Source of the DNA: Arcticibacter pallidicorallinus
GTDB taxonomy: Bacteria > Bacteroidota > Bacteroidia > Sphingobacteriales > Sphingobacteriaceae
Assembly (NCBI RefSeq): GCF_003002875.1
Contig: NZ_PVTH01000002.1
Coordinates: forward strand, 372,001 to 436,000
Length of the DNA stretch: 64,000 bases
Reading direction: 5' to 3'
The notes below the pieces were generated by a model that saw only the letters and a list, made by a program, of their open reading frames with translations, had not been told where the DNA came from and made no database searches. This document shows positions 26,597 to 35,865 of this stretch, one piece after another (position 1 is the stretch's first letter; every line of letters starts with the position of its first letter). A program made the translations under genes and the position numbers.

Positions 26597-29533
26597 ATGA
26601 AACTTATCCATATTGCCTTATTCTTATTATTATCGATCTTCTCAGCCGCAATCTTTGCGCAAGGGAATAATTTTATCATCGTAAGCGGTACTATCGTACA
26701 GCAAGAAACAAAAACTCCTCTTCAGGGTGTCAGCGTACTCCTTAAAGGTACGGTAACCGGTACCTTGACAGACTCGAAAGGCGATTTTAGCCTTCGAACT
26801 CGCGCAAAATATCCTTTTACCCTGGTGTTTTCGAGTATTGGCTTTGAAACTCAGGAATTTGAAATAACAAGCCCGGAATCAAAGCTGAACATCGAGCTCC
26901 TCACCCAAACCGTTTTGGGTAAAGAGGTGGTGGTCACCGCTTCAAGAGTGGAAGAGAGCATACTTAAATCTCCTGTGGCTATTGAAAAGCTCGACATACG
27001 TGCTATAAGAGAGAGTCCGGCTCCCGGATTCTACGACGCATTGGAAAATGTAAAAGGTGTTCAGATGACCACCTCGAGCTTAACGTTCAAAGTTCCCAAC
27101 ACCAGAGGATTTAACATCCCAAATAACTTTCGTTTCGTACAGCTGGTAGACGGCGTCGATATGCAGGCTGGTACGCTTGGCGTTCCACTGGGTAATGCTA
27201 TCGGACCAACCGAGCTGGACATCGCCAGTGTGGAGATCACCCCCGGTGCCGCCTCAGCTCTTTACGGTATGAGTGCCATCAACGGTATGGCCAACCTCAT
27301 CACCAAGAGTCCTTTCCTATACCAGGGCTTGAGCCTTTACACGCGCAACGGAGTCAATCACGTGGGTGGTACAGGTCGCGATGCCGGTATTCTTACTGAA
27401 AGCGCGTTGCGGTACGCACAGGCTTTCAACAATAAATTCGCTTTTAAAGTAAATGTAAGTTATATGAGGGGAAAGGACTGGCTGTCGGATACCCGCACCA
27501 ACCAAAACCCTAATACGCTCAATACCGCCAATCCGCGCTTTTCGGAGCTGAATGCCGATGCTGATAATCCGGCTTATGATGCCTGGAATAAGTACGGTGA
27601 CGATAATGGGAGTAATGCGGTAACGATCAGCGGACTTACTATTCCCGGACAAACGGGGGCTCAGAGTATTGTAGTACGCCGTACGGGATACTGGGAGAAA
27701 GACGTAGTTAATCCAATTGTGGATAACCTCAAATTCGATGCTGCCCTACACTACCGTTTGTCGGATAACGCAGAGCTATCTTACGGTTATCGTTTCGGTA
27801 AGCTTGACGGACTTTTCCAGAGAGGAAACAAGATCCAGATGGATAATGTAACCGTCCAGAACCACAAACTGGAACTCAAAGGCTCTAGCTACTTCGTTAA
27901 GTCATACATATCTATCGAAAATACCGGCGACTCTTATAACATCAAGCCACTGGTAGATAATCTCGATATCACCAGCGGAGGTAAGAACTCCGTTTGGCAA
28001 GCTAAATATAAGACCGCGCTCCAGAACGCACTGAATGCAGGAACGTCCTTGGCCGAGGCTCTAAAGCTAGGACGTGCTGCTGCCGATGCCGGCCGCGCAG
28101 AACCGGGAACTGCCCAGTTTAACGACTTGAAAAATACCATCGTCGGCATTAATAACTGGGATCACCAGGAAGTCGTAGGCGGTGATGCCCCCGCAACGGG
28201 CGGTGCCTGGCTCAACCAGAAGAGCCGCACCTATCATACTGACGCACAGTGGGATCTGTCCGAAAAGGTTAAAGTTTTTGACTTGCTGGTAGGTGGTGAT
28301 CTCCGCATTTACGAAGTCGTACCCGACGGTAATAACTTCGTGGACTTTACCCGCCCTCTCGCAGAAAGGAATAATCCGCTTTCGGACGGAAGCTTCGGCG
28401 ACAACGTTTACTACAAGAAGTTTGGCGGTTTTGCCCAGATAACGAAAACGTTGTTTGAAGAGAAACTGAAGCTCTTCGGATCCTTGAGGCTTGACTACAA
28501 TCCTGAGTTTGACGCGAAGTTCAACCCGAGAGTTGCGGCTGTATACACCCTGGCCGAGAAGCACAACTTCAGAGCATCACTTCAGAACGGATACCGTTTC
28601 CCTGCTCTTTTTGAAGCGATTTCCTTTGTTAATAACGGCAATATCCGACGTGTAGGTGGTCTTTCTTATATCAACGAGGGACTCAATTATCTGGATAACT
28701 CTTATACTCTTGCATCAAGTGACGTCTTCAATGCGGCTGTAAATGCAGATGTGGCTGCGGGATTGTCTGCAAATGACGCTGCGCTTAAAAATAAAGCACT
28801 ACTGGCAGCAACCTCCTTGTCGCCCACTCGTCCCGAACGTATCAACTCTTTTGAAGTGGGATACAAAAGCGTACTGCTGGAGAATAAGTTGGTTGTTGAT
28901 GTAGACGCATACATCAATCAATACGACGGTTTCCTGGGGCAGGTAGAAGTTTCCGTGCCATATAAGAGATCGCTAACCCCTGGTGCTAATTTCGTTGAAC
29001 AGGCACCTGTCGGAAGTGATGACGCAATTTTCGCGATGCTCAGAGCGAACAGAGACGCACAGCAAACGCGCTACAGGGTGTACACCAATGCTAAGAATAA
29101 GTATAATAATTACGGTGCTGCATTGGGACTAACCTATAACTTCTACCAGAAATACACCATATCAGGTAATGCCAACTACAATAATATTTCGGAGAATACA
29201 CAGCCCGATGTGTTTGTTACCGGCTTCAATACTCCGAAATGGTCAACCAACGTGTCTTTCGGAAACCGCGAAATTGTAAAAAATATCGGTTTCAATATTG
29301 TTTACCGCTGGCAGCAGGAATTTTTATGGGAGAGTCCGCTTGTAAACGGTACAGTTCCTTCTTTCGGGACATTTGATGCTCAGGCTACCTATAAAATACC
29401 GCGACATAAAGCCACGTTTAAAGTCGGCGGCACCAACATCTTTAATAATAATTATGTGCAATATGCCGGTGGCCCGACCCTTGGTGGATTATATTATGTG
29501 GCCATTACCTTAGACGGGCTCCTGCAAAAATAA
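26597..29533 (+). CDS. TonB-dependent outer-membrane receptor with candidate leader control
   Basis: This 978-residue protein has a signal peptide (about 1-22, ending IFAQ), a carboxypeptidase-regulatory-like domain (about 28-110, LQGVSVLLKGTVTGTLTDSKG), a plug (about 118-240, with EVVVTASRVEESILKSPVAIE and SALYGMSAINGMANLIT) and a long barrel. The C-terminus (TLDGLLQK) lacks the usual terminal aromatic residue. The plug is closer to iron/cofactor-type receptors than to SusC. No partner genes are adjacent. The 5' leader holds a Cys-Cys leader peptide candidate, which would suggest control by cysteine or sulfur supply. Confidence 0.9.
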   Translation: MKLIHIALFLLLSIFSAAIFAQGNNFIIVSGTIVQQETKTPLQGVSVLLKGTVTGTLTDSKGDFSLRTRAKYPFTLVFSSIGFETQEFEITSPESKLNIELLTQTVLGKEVVVTASRVEESILKSPVAIEKLDIRAIRESPAPGFYDALENVKGVQMTTSSLTFKVPNTRGFNIPNNFRFVQLVDGVDMQAGTLGVPLGNAIGPTELDIASVEITPGAASALYGMSAINGMANLITKSPFLYQGLSLYTRNGVNHVGGTGRDAGILTESALRYAQAFNNKFAFKVNVSYMRGKDWLSDTRTNQNPNTLNTANPRFSELNADADNPAYDAWNKYGDDNGSNAVTISGLTIPGQTGAQSIVVRRTGYWEKDVVNPIVDNLKFDAALHYRLSDNAELSYGYRFGKLDGLFQRGNKIQMDNVTVQNHKLELKGSSYFVKSYISIENTGDSYNIKPLVDNLDITSGGKNSVWQAKYKTALQNALNAGTSLAEALKLGRAAADAGRAEPGTAQFNDLKNTIVGINNWDHQEVVGGDAPATGGAWLNQKSRTYHTDAQWDLSEKVKVFDLLVGGDLRIYEVVPDGNNFVDFTRPLAERNNPLSDGSFGDNVYYKKFGGFAQITKTLFEEKLKLFGSLRLDYNPEFDAKFNPRVAAVYTLAEKHNFRASLQNGYRFPALFEAISFVNNGNIRRVGGLSYINEGLNYLDNSYTLASSDVFNAAVNADVAAGLSANDAALKNKALLAATSLSPTRPERINSFEVGYKSVLLENKLVVDVDAYINQYDGFLGQVEVSVPYKRSLTPGANFVEQAPVGSDDAIFAMLRANRDAQQTRYRVYTNAKNKYNNYGAALGLTYNFYQKYTISGNANYNNISENTQPDVFVTGFNTPKWSTNVSFGNREIVKNIGFNIVYRWQQEFLWESPLVNGTVPSFGTFDAQATYKIPRHKATFKVGGTNIFNNNYVQYAGGPTLGGLYYVAITLDGLLQK

Positions 29534-29570
29534 GATTAAATAAATTAGTAGGTTATCTGTTTATAAGACA

Positions 29571-29602
29571 GGAGGGTCTATCATCCGGACCCTCCTTGAT
29601 TT
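29571..29602 (+). terminator. Terminator of the TonB receptor transcript
   Basis: GGAGGGTC (29571-29578) pairs perfectly with GACCCTCC (29588-29595) around a 9-nt loop, followed by TTGATTTT on the plus strand. It reaches the stop of the convergent LacI-type gene. Confidence 0.7.
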
Positions 29603-30669
29603 TACAGATTCTGATAATAGTCTATATTCTCCTTGATCAACAGATCAATAGGCATATAATTGATCTTCTCTGACTGCAGGTTTAGCAGCAGCTTGTCAGT
29701 GATTACCTTCAATGCCCTGTACCCCTGCAATTCCGGACGCTGTCCGATCAGCAAATCGATATATCCTTCTTTCAGTAATACTTTGTTCTTCTCGATCAAA
29801 TCATAACCCACCAAATAGGTTAGTTTCCTGTCCCTCACTTTGAGGTAATTCGCCAGAACGTGGCAGGTCGAGTTGAAAGTAATAGCGGCTCGTATAGAAT
29901 GACCTGTTTGCTCATCAAAAATCTTATCAAGTGCTTCAAAGTTTCTAATGTGCGCATCGATTTTCAGATCAGCATAATAAATCTTTCCGGCAAAAGCCGA
30001 TCGCTCTATATAATCCAGGAATCCCTTCTGACGGCTTAATACCTGATTAGAGAGCTCTTTGCTATTGTGGAACATCTTCGCAATAAGAATATCTTCCTTT
30101 TGCCCAATCCTTCCGCTGATAATACGGGCGGCTACTGCGCCACTATCGTAAGAATGCGTGCCGAAGTAGGCGAGGGGATTCTGATCCTCGATATTGGCGT
30201 CGATATACACATAGGGAATATTACGGACATCAAGCGCTTTCGATATTCGAACAACCTCACTACTGAAAAAATTAGCGATAATCACGCCGTCGACATCGAG
30301 GGTGAGAAGCCTTTCGATCGATTTCTCGAAACTCGCCCGATCATATTGATTGAAGTATAACCGTTCAAATGCAATACCAGATGACTTAGCTTCTTCTGAT
30401 GCTCTTTCGAGCCCCTCCGAGATATACATCCAATAATCATCTGTCGAGTGCTGAGGAATCAGAGCCACAACTTTATAATTCTTTTTCGATACAAGAGATC
30501 TGGCGAAGATATTCGGACTGTAGTTCACCATGCTTAACACAGCGTTTACTTTCTTCAGGCTTTCTTCAGAAACGCGGCCCCGTTTATGTATTACCCGGTC
30601 TACCGTGCCAATGGAAACCCCGGCCATTCTGGCTATATCTACTATTCGTATGTCCTTTTTAGAATCCAT
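29602..30669 (-). CDS. LacI-family transcriptional regulator
   Basis: This 355-residue regulator has an N-terminal LacI helix-turn-helix (about 8-55: IVDIARMAGVSIGTVDRVIHKRGRVSEE, then NYSPNIFARSL as hinge helix) and a periplasmic-binding-protein-like sugar-sensing domain (about 65-350). The divergent promoter region holds three copies of a near-identical 16-bp palindromic site, one over its own promoter and two upstream of the outer-membrane receptor and GH3 genes. It therefore probably controls itself and this glycan-use set. The effector is not predictable, but a sugar released by the GH3 enzyme is reasonable. Confidence 0.9.
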   Translation of the reverse strand: MDSKKDIRIVDIARMAGVSIGTVDRVIHKRGRVSEESLKKVNAVLSMVNYSPNIFARSLVSKKNYKVVALIPQHSTDDYWMYISEGLERASEEAKSSGIAFERLYFNQYDRASFEKSIERLLTLDVDGVIIANFFSSEVVRISKALDVRNIPYVYIDANIEDQNPLAYFGTHSYDSGAVAARIISGRIGQKEDILIAKMFHNSKELSNQVLSRQKGFLDYIERSAFAGKIYYADLKIDAHIRNFEALDKIFDEQTGHSIRAAITFNSTCHVLANYLKVRDRKLTYLVGYDLIEKNKVLLKEGYIDLLIGQRPELQGYRALKVITDKLLLNLQSEKINYMPIDLLIKENIDYYQNL

Positions 30670-30686
30670 GCTGCTTATTCAGTATT

Positions 30687-30694
30687 CAAATATA
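30687..30694 (-). promoter_or_regulatory. -7 element of the lacI-type gene
   Basis: On the minus strand this reads TATATTTG. It lies 17 bp upstream of the regulator ATG. Operator A covers the place where the -33 box would be. Confidence 0.5.
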
Positions 30695-30705
30695 AATAAA
30701 AATAG

Positions 30706-30721
30706 TGTGTTCGATAACACA
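30706..30721. promoter_or_regulatory. LacI-type operator A
   Basis: TGTGTTCGATAACACA is the core of a longer perfect palindrome, AGTGTGTT-CGAT-AACACACT (30704-30723). It overlaps the -33 region of the regulator's own promoter, the position expected for autorepression. It shares the pattern TGTGTnCGnTAACAyA with operators B and C. Confidence 0.7.
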
Positions 30722-30935
30722 CTTAAAATTTTGTTGTTAAGTGATCCTAGAATGAAGAGCCAAAGTTTTAATTAAATATTTATAACATATTGTTATTCAG
30801 TGATAATGGCAGAATTTTAGAATACGGCTGTCTCCAGCATTCAATAGATTTAGTTTTTGGATTAAGGCTTTACAGCAGCCAGAAGGACGATCCTCTCTGG
30901 ATCCGAAGTATATTTTTAAAATAGATGAAAGTTTT

Positions 30936-30967
30936 TTTGGAAAAATTAAGGCATAATCCTACATTTG
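30936..30967 (+). promoter_or_regulatory. Promoter of the receptor-GH3 transcript
   Basis: TTTG at 30936-30939 is followed after 20 nt by TACATTTG at 30960-30967. Operator B starts 8 bp downstream, over the expected transcription start. A start near 30974 gives a leader of about 200 nt that contains operator C. Confidence 0.5.
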
Positions 30968-30974
30968 ATCATTA

Positions 30975-30990
30975 TGTGTACGTTAACACA
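30975..30990. promoter_or_regulatory. LacI-type operator B
   Basis: TGTGTACGTTAACACA differs from operator A at two central positions. It lies immediately after the -7 box at 30960-30967, a classical repressor position. Confidence 0.7.
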
Positions 30991-31050
30991 AGCCGTACGA
31001 ATTTGCTTCCAACGGGTATAGCTCTTTTAACTACCTGTTTCATATGTTTG

Positions 31051-31066
31051 TGTGTACGTTAACATA
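31051..31066. promoter_or_regulatory. LacI-type operator C
   Basis: TGTGTACGTTAACATA matches operator B in 15 of 16 positions and lies 76 bp downstream of it, about seven helical turns, which would allow looping. It is 113 bp upstream of the receptor ATG. Confidence 0.65.
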
Positions 31067-31178
31067 ATCATAATTGACTGTTTTTTAGATAGGTTATAAA
31101 AAAATATAATTTTCTGCCACAGTCTTAGGCGAGCATTGAGTAAAGCAATAGAACCAATAATATAATAATCTAAGTTTG

Positions 31179-33476
31179 ATGAAAAACAAAAGGAACCCGA
31201 TTTGCAAGCTCTCGGTAGCGAGCTACATAATCATCTTGACATTATTTATGTCGCCAGCATACGCTCAGGTTGTTGATTCTCAGAAGCTAAGTCCCAAAGA
31301 CTCATTGCTGCTGAAGCAGGCTCCCGCCTCAAAAAAAGAAGAAGCGAACAGAAACGTCATGCTTAACGCCGAGAACAACGCTGGTCCCCGCTTTATTCAG
31401 ATCGGTATTCCTACGGGATCAGCGGTTGACGTGCCCACCATTCTGGAGAATGACATGCCGGCGGTCTACTACTTCTTTCCGCGTAACCCAAACACCTTCT
31501 GGCGTGCCGGATCGGGCCTGTCAAATATCGGCGTACTCAAAATCTCCGAAGTAGCTATAACCACCGGACGCGTTGGATATGGCGTAAATTCCTATACCCG
31601 CAAAGGGGATGATAATTTCACCGGTATCCTAAATACGGGCATGAACCATTTCGGAATGCAGCGTTACGATATGAACCTCTCAGGGAAACTCGGTAAAGAC
31701 TTGTACTATTCAGCAGGAACCTACCACATGTTCGACCCGGGAAGTTTCGACGTACCCTACGCCGACTATGTCGACAGAACGTCCATCTACCAGGGAATGC
31801 TGACGAAATATTTCAATAACAGGAAAGGTGAAGTCAGCCTGATGTACAGATATGCAGATGCCCATAGTCTAACCAATGTCGTGGGTAACTCACCGTTTAT
31901 CTATAACGGCGACGGAAGCATTACCGAACTTGAGGGTATGCCGCTTGGTACTACAAACGCATTTCCGATAGATGGAAACTTGACCTACCGCGATATCCTT
32001 ACCGGAGAAGAGAAAAATACCAGCCTGAAAGATGCCGCTAAAACGAAGGTCAACCAGGCCATGTTTCTGTATAGTTATAAATATGACAGCGGATTGAATC
32101 TAAAGGTAAACGCGATGTATTCCAATTCGGATGCTGGTTTTATCGTAGCCAGCCCTACCGGAATCATCCCTTCAGCAACAATTCAAAATTCAGCTAACCG
32201 ATATACCATTACCGGTACTGATCAGGCCTACACAGGCAACGTCCTCAACCGTTTGATGATCCTTAACCGAGCCAATATCAACGACGCGTTTATGATTGCT
32301 CAGGTAAGCAAAAGATCAGGCAACCATAACTGGCGCCTGGGTATAAACGAAATGTATTCGCATGTAGATCATCATGCTAACAGCCTTCAATATAGCCAGG
32401 AAGTGAAAGCAGACCCTCAGCGTCTCGACAGAGACGGCGTTCCTTTCCGTAATTTTAACACCAACGGTGAATATTATAAAGGTTCAGAAAGTAAAACCGC
32501 ACTGTTCTTCACAGACGATTGGGATATCACAGATCGCCTGAACCTATACTATGGTGCCCGTGTTGAATTGATGAACCTGAACGTCGACTACATGCCGCAC
32601 GCTCGTTTTGACGGTGTATCCGTCGGCGCAACAAACCCGAACACAGGGGAGGTGTCCAGCATCGAAAATTATAAGACCACTCGCATTAATCCTATAGGAA
32701 CCGCTGCCCTGGTCTATAAGCTGGCGAAGAAATATGGTATCACAGCAGAGTTTACTTACAATGTTCAAAACCCTACCCTGGTAAACTACGCAGGTTCTCA
32801 GGTGCCCATTACCAAAAACAGCGTGGTGCCTCTTGGCCGCGTCGGTGTCTACTACACGAGCGATAACTTCAGCCTGGTATCTGCTTTTTCTGTCATCAAA
32901 AAGACGAATTACTTTACGCGCTTTAACCTGACAGATCCAAGCGGAAGCGGTCAGGTACAGACCATTGGTAATGCGTATGACGTGCAGACCATGGGCTGGA
33001 CCACCGATATCGTGGCGAAACCTTTCAAAAATTTCAATCTTCACTTCCTGTTCACCTACCAGGAGCCGAAGTATAAAAACTTCAATGTAAGCGCTTTCGG
33101 AAGCGACTACAGCTTTAACGACAAGATTGTAACCAGCCAATCCAAGATCCTGATGGAAATCGACCCTTCCTACAATTTTACCAAAGATCTGAGGATATGG
33201 TCGAGCTTCCGCTACTTCGGTAAGCAAACAGCCAACCTAAGTAACGCACTCTATTTCAACGGTCGTTGGGAAACTTTCGGGGGCCTTAACTGGAACGTGA
33301 ATAAGAAATTTAACTTGGGCCTTACAGTGGTCAACTTCCTGAACCAGACCGGTGCACGGGGTACGATTTCGGGCGCGGAGCTAATAACCGACGCTTCCAA
33401 CTACCAGGATTATCTGATGGCCGGAAGTTACATCCGCCCATTCACAACCGAGTTGAGCGTGGGAATTAAGTTCTAG
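31179..33476 (+). CDS. TonB-receptor-like outer-membrane protein without SusD partner
   Basis: This 765-residue protein has a signal peptide (about 1-30, ending PAYAQ), a plug-like region (about 60-160, NTFWRAGSGLSNIGVLKISEVAITTGRVGYG) and a long beta-barrel with alternating aromatic strands ending in Phe (LSVGIKF). It lacks the N-terminal carboxypeptidase-regulatory domain of SusC receptors, and no SusD follows. The next gene is a GH3 glycosidase, and the promoter carries LacI-type operators, so it probably imports the glycan or glycoside that the GH enzymes attack. An ATG at 31179 is preferred over the TTG one codon earlier. Confidence 0.8.
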   Translation: MKNKRNPICKLSVASYIIILTLFMSPAYAQVVDSQKLSPKDSLLLKQAPASKKEEANRNVMLNAENNAGPRFIQIGIPTGSAVDVPTILENDMPAVYYFFPRNPNTFWRAGSGLSNIGVLKISEVAITTGRVGYGVNSYTRKGDDNFTGILNTGMNHFGMQRYDMNLSGKLGKDLYYSAGTYHMFDPGSFDVPYADYVDRTSIYQGMLTKYFNNRKGEVSLMYRYADAHSLTNVVGNSPFIYNGDGSITELEGMPLGTTNAFPIDGNLTYRDILTGEEKNTSLKDAAKTKVNQAMFLYSYKYDSGLNLKVNAMYSNSDAGFIVASPTGIIPSATIQNSANRYTITGTDQAYTGNVLNRLMILNRANINDAFMIAQVSKRSGNHNWRLGINEMYSHVDHHANSLQYSQEVKADPQRLDRDGVPFRNFNTNGEYYKGSESKTALFFTDDWDITDRLNLYYGARVELMNLNVDYMPHARFDGVSVGATNPNTGEVSSIENYKTTRINPIGTAALVYKLAKKYGITAEFTYNVQNPTLVNYAGSQVPITKNSVVPLGRVGVYYTSDNFSLVSAFSVIKKTNYFTRFNLTDPSGSGQVQTIGNAYDVQTMGWTTDIVAKPFKNFNLHFLFTYQEPKYKNFNVSAFGSDYSFNDKIVTSQSKILMEIDPSYNFTKDLRIWSSFRYFGKQTANLSNALYFNGRWETFGGLNWNVNKKFNLGLTVVNFLNQTGARGTISGAELITDASNYQDYLMAGSYIRPFTTELSVGIKF

Positions 33477-33515
33477 ACAAATCCAAAAGATACACCCAAT
33501 TAAAATGTCAGATAG

Positions 33516-33593
33516 ATGAGGGCCATCATGAGCATACCGCTTAAAGTCAGCGGTACACGCTCCTCGAACGGCTTCGTCACCATTGAAAAATAA
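33516..33593 (+). CDS. Possible mini-ORF between receptor and GH3 genes
   Basis: A 25-codon ATG frame (starting MRAIMSIPLKVSGTRSSNG) ends with TAA 11 bp before the GH3 start. It contains a 6-bp inverted repeat TACCGC/GCGGTA. It may be a coupling leader, a relic or chance; nothing in it is recognised. Confidence 0.2.
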   Translation: MRAIMSIPLKVSGTRSSNGFVTIEK

Positions 33594-33604
33594 ACTAAAA
33601 TTAA

Positions 33605-35710
33605 ATGAAAGTAGAAATTCAAAACGCAGCTCCCCTCCAGGGGAACTCTACCCTTAGAAAGGGAATGAAACATGCCGGCCTCGCGCTGTTTGTTGCATCG
33701 ATTATGCTGGCAGGGATGGACACTCCTGTTCAGGCTCAGAACTCCCGCAGCAAAGCAACCAGACAACCTGTGCTCGGACACCGATCAGCAAAGATTCTTA
33801 AAGTTGGCGCGCTGGAATTCAAGGATTTGAATAAGAACGGTAAACTCGATAAATACGAAGACTGGAGATTGCCTAACGACGTAAGAGCGAATGATCTGGT
33901 TTCGAAGATGTCTGTAGAAGAAAAAGTCGGATTTATGCTCATCAGCACCACGCGTTTACAGGGCGACTGGTCGTTCGATGAGAATCCCAGAAAGGATGTC
34001 ATCGGCAGTGGTTTCAATGAAGTAGATATCGTACGCAAGATCAATATGTTTACACATAAACCGCTGGATTACCCGATGATCTATGCGGCAGGAACTACAA
34101 AGGGGGTAACCCAGTTTCACCTCAGGCACTTCATCATCCGGGCGAATACCACCAATAAGATCATTGCAGAATGGTCAAACAATCTACAGGCACTTTGCGA
34201 AAGCAACGGCCTCGGAATTCCGGCAATCGTGGCATCCAATCCGCGTAACCATATCACCAAAGATGCTTCTATCGGACTCAGTGTCGGTAAAACAGGCTTT
34301 TCAACCTGGCCGGGAGAGCTTGGCCTGGCCGCCATGCGCGACGTCAAACTTGTCAGCGAATTTGCCGACATCGCCCGGCAGGAGTGGGCTGCAGTAGGTA
34401 TAAGAAAGGGATATATGTACATGGCCGATCTGGCCACAGAACCCAGATGGCAGCGCATTGAAGGTACCTTCGGTGAAGACGCCGACCTTGCATCAGAAAT
34501 GATCAAAGCGGTTACGCTGGGTTTTCAGGGACAGAAGCTCGGAGCGGGTTCAGTCGCTGTTACCACGAAGCACTTTCCTGGCGGCGGACCAGTAGTCGAC
34601 GGACAGGATCCACACTTTGATTGGGGAAAGAACCAGCATTACCCCGGTGGAATGCTGGAGTTTCATCTGAAGCCATTTAAGGCCGCAATTGACGCCGGAA
34701 CTTCTGCAATCATGCCTTACTACTCCATTCCTTTAGATACTAAATACGAAAAAGTGGCATTCGCCTATAACAAGGGCGTATTGCAGGATCTCCTCCGCGA
34801 CCAGCTGGGATTCAAGGGGATAATCAACTCGGATACAGGCCCGATCTACATGATGCCCTGGGGTGCTGAGCACTTGAGTCTCACTGAACGCTACAAGAAA
34901 ACAATGGAAGCCGGAATCAACCTTTATTCAGGCTCTGCAGATCCGACAAAATTACTGGAAACAGTTAAAAGCGGAATGGTAGATATGAAACTGGTCGATA
35001 ATTCGGTACACAGACTATTACTGGAGAAATTCGAGCTTGGTCTTTTTGAAAACCCGTATGTCGATGTCGCTTATGCAGAAAAGATCGTCGGCAGCAAGGC
35101 GTTCCAGGACAAAGCTGATCTTGCTTACCGCAAATCCATCGTATTGCTACGAAACGAATCCTCGGCGCTTCCCTTGAAAAAGAAAACCAAGGTTTATTTC
35201 GAATCGTACTTTCAGAAAAAAGGCACACCATCTCCCAGCAATGTCTATACAAGCACGAATCATAACTACGACATTGAGTTCGTAAACACTCCGGAAGAGG
35301 CTGATCAAATCGTTTTATGGATAACACCTGGTTCTAAGACCCTGTTTGATTCAGACGGCTCTGCACTGCATCTTTCTTTATCCAAAAATGCGGTAGATGT
35401 GGATTATGTGAACAAATTAACGGCAAAAAAGCCGACCATTCTGGTCATGAATTACACCAATCCATGGGTCATTGATGAAATATACGACGATAAGAACAAG
35501 AAAAACATAAAGGGTGTTGTGGCTACTTTTGGCACCTCAACAGATGCTTTACTCGACGTCTTAACAGGAAAGTTCAACCCTTCGGGAAAAATGCCGTTTA
35601 CCACACCTATTTCCGAAGAGGCAGTACTAAAGCAACGTTCTGACGTACCTGGATACCTTGAGGGTCCGGATTATCCTCTTTTTAAATTCGACGAAGGTCT
35701 TAGATTTTAG
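33605..35710 (+). CDS. Glycoside hydrolase family 3 enzyme
   Basis: This 701-residue exported enzyme cleaves terminal beta-linked sugars by retention. The signal segment lies at about 22-45 (AGLALFVASIMLAGM, cleavage near QAQ); an ATG at 33665 would remove a 20-residue extension and is a possible start. An EF-hand-like calcium loop, D74-x-N76-x-N78-G-x-L-D82-x-x-E85, precedes the TIM barrel. The barrel shows TKHFPGGGPVVDGQDPH, and the nucleophile is probably D410 in INSDTGP. The C-terminal GH3 domain ends FPLFKFDEGLRF-like. It follows the receptor and lies under the LacI operators. Confidence 0.88.
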   Translation: MKVEIQNAAPLQGNSTLRKGMKHAGLALFVASIMLAGMDTPVQAQNSRSKATRQPVLGHRSAKILKVGALEFKDLNKNGKLDKYEDWRLPNDVRANDLVSKMSVEEKVGFMLISTTRLQGDWSFDENPRKDVIGSGFNEVDIVRKINMFTHKPLDYPMIYAAGTTKGVTQFHLRHFIIRANTTNKIIAEWSNNLQALCESNGLGIPAIVASNPRNHITKDASIGLSVGKTGFSTWPGELGLAAMRDVKLVSEFADIARQEWAAVGIRKGYMYMADLATEPRWQRIEGTFGEDADLASEMIKAVTLGFQGQKLGAGSVAVTTKHFPGGGPVVDGQDPHFDWGKNQHYPGGMLEFHLKPFKAAIDAGTSAIMPYYSIPLDTKYEKVAFAYNKGVLQDLLRDQLGFKGIINSDTGPIYMMPWGAEHLSLTERYKKTMEAGINLYSGSADPTKLLETVKSGMVDMKLVDNSVHRLLLEKFELGLFENPYVDVAYAEKIVGSKAFQDKADLAYRKSIVLLRNESSALPLKKKTKVYFESYFQKKGTPSPSNVYTSTNHNYDIEFVNTPEEADQIVLWITPGSKTLFDSDGSALHLSLSKNAVDVDYVNKLTAKKPTILVMNYTNPWVIDEIYDDKNKKNIKGVVATFGTSTDALLDVLTGKFNPSGKMPFTTPISEEAVLKQRSDVPGYLEGPDYPLFKFDEGLRF

Positions 35711-35732
35711 TTTAGTTTTCTTTTGTTGCAGG

Positions 35733-35772
35733 CGGCGTGCAGGAACAACCTTCTGTGCGCCGTTTGTTTTTA
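35733..35772 (+). terminator. Terminator of the receptor-GH3 transcript
   Basis: CGGCGTGCAGGA (35733-35744) pairs with TTCTGTGCGCCG (35751-35762), with three wobbles and a 6-nt loop, followed by TTTGTTTTTA. It suggests that the GH2 gene downstream is transcribed separately. Confidence 0.65.
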
Positions 35773-35865
35773 TAGAGGATTTTCTCCTGAGTTATTTCCT
35801 GTGGTTTGTTTGGGGTCTTACCTGGGCCTGATAGATACCTGAGTCTGAATGCATCCCTATTAAAC

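Noticed and set aside
32544-33227. 227-codon open frame on the minus strand opposite the receptor gene
   Set aside because: It is antisense to a convincing beta-barrel protein and has no motif, signal peptide or promoter of its own.
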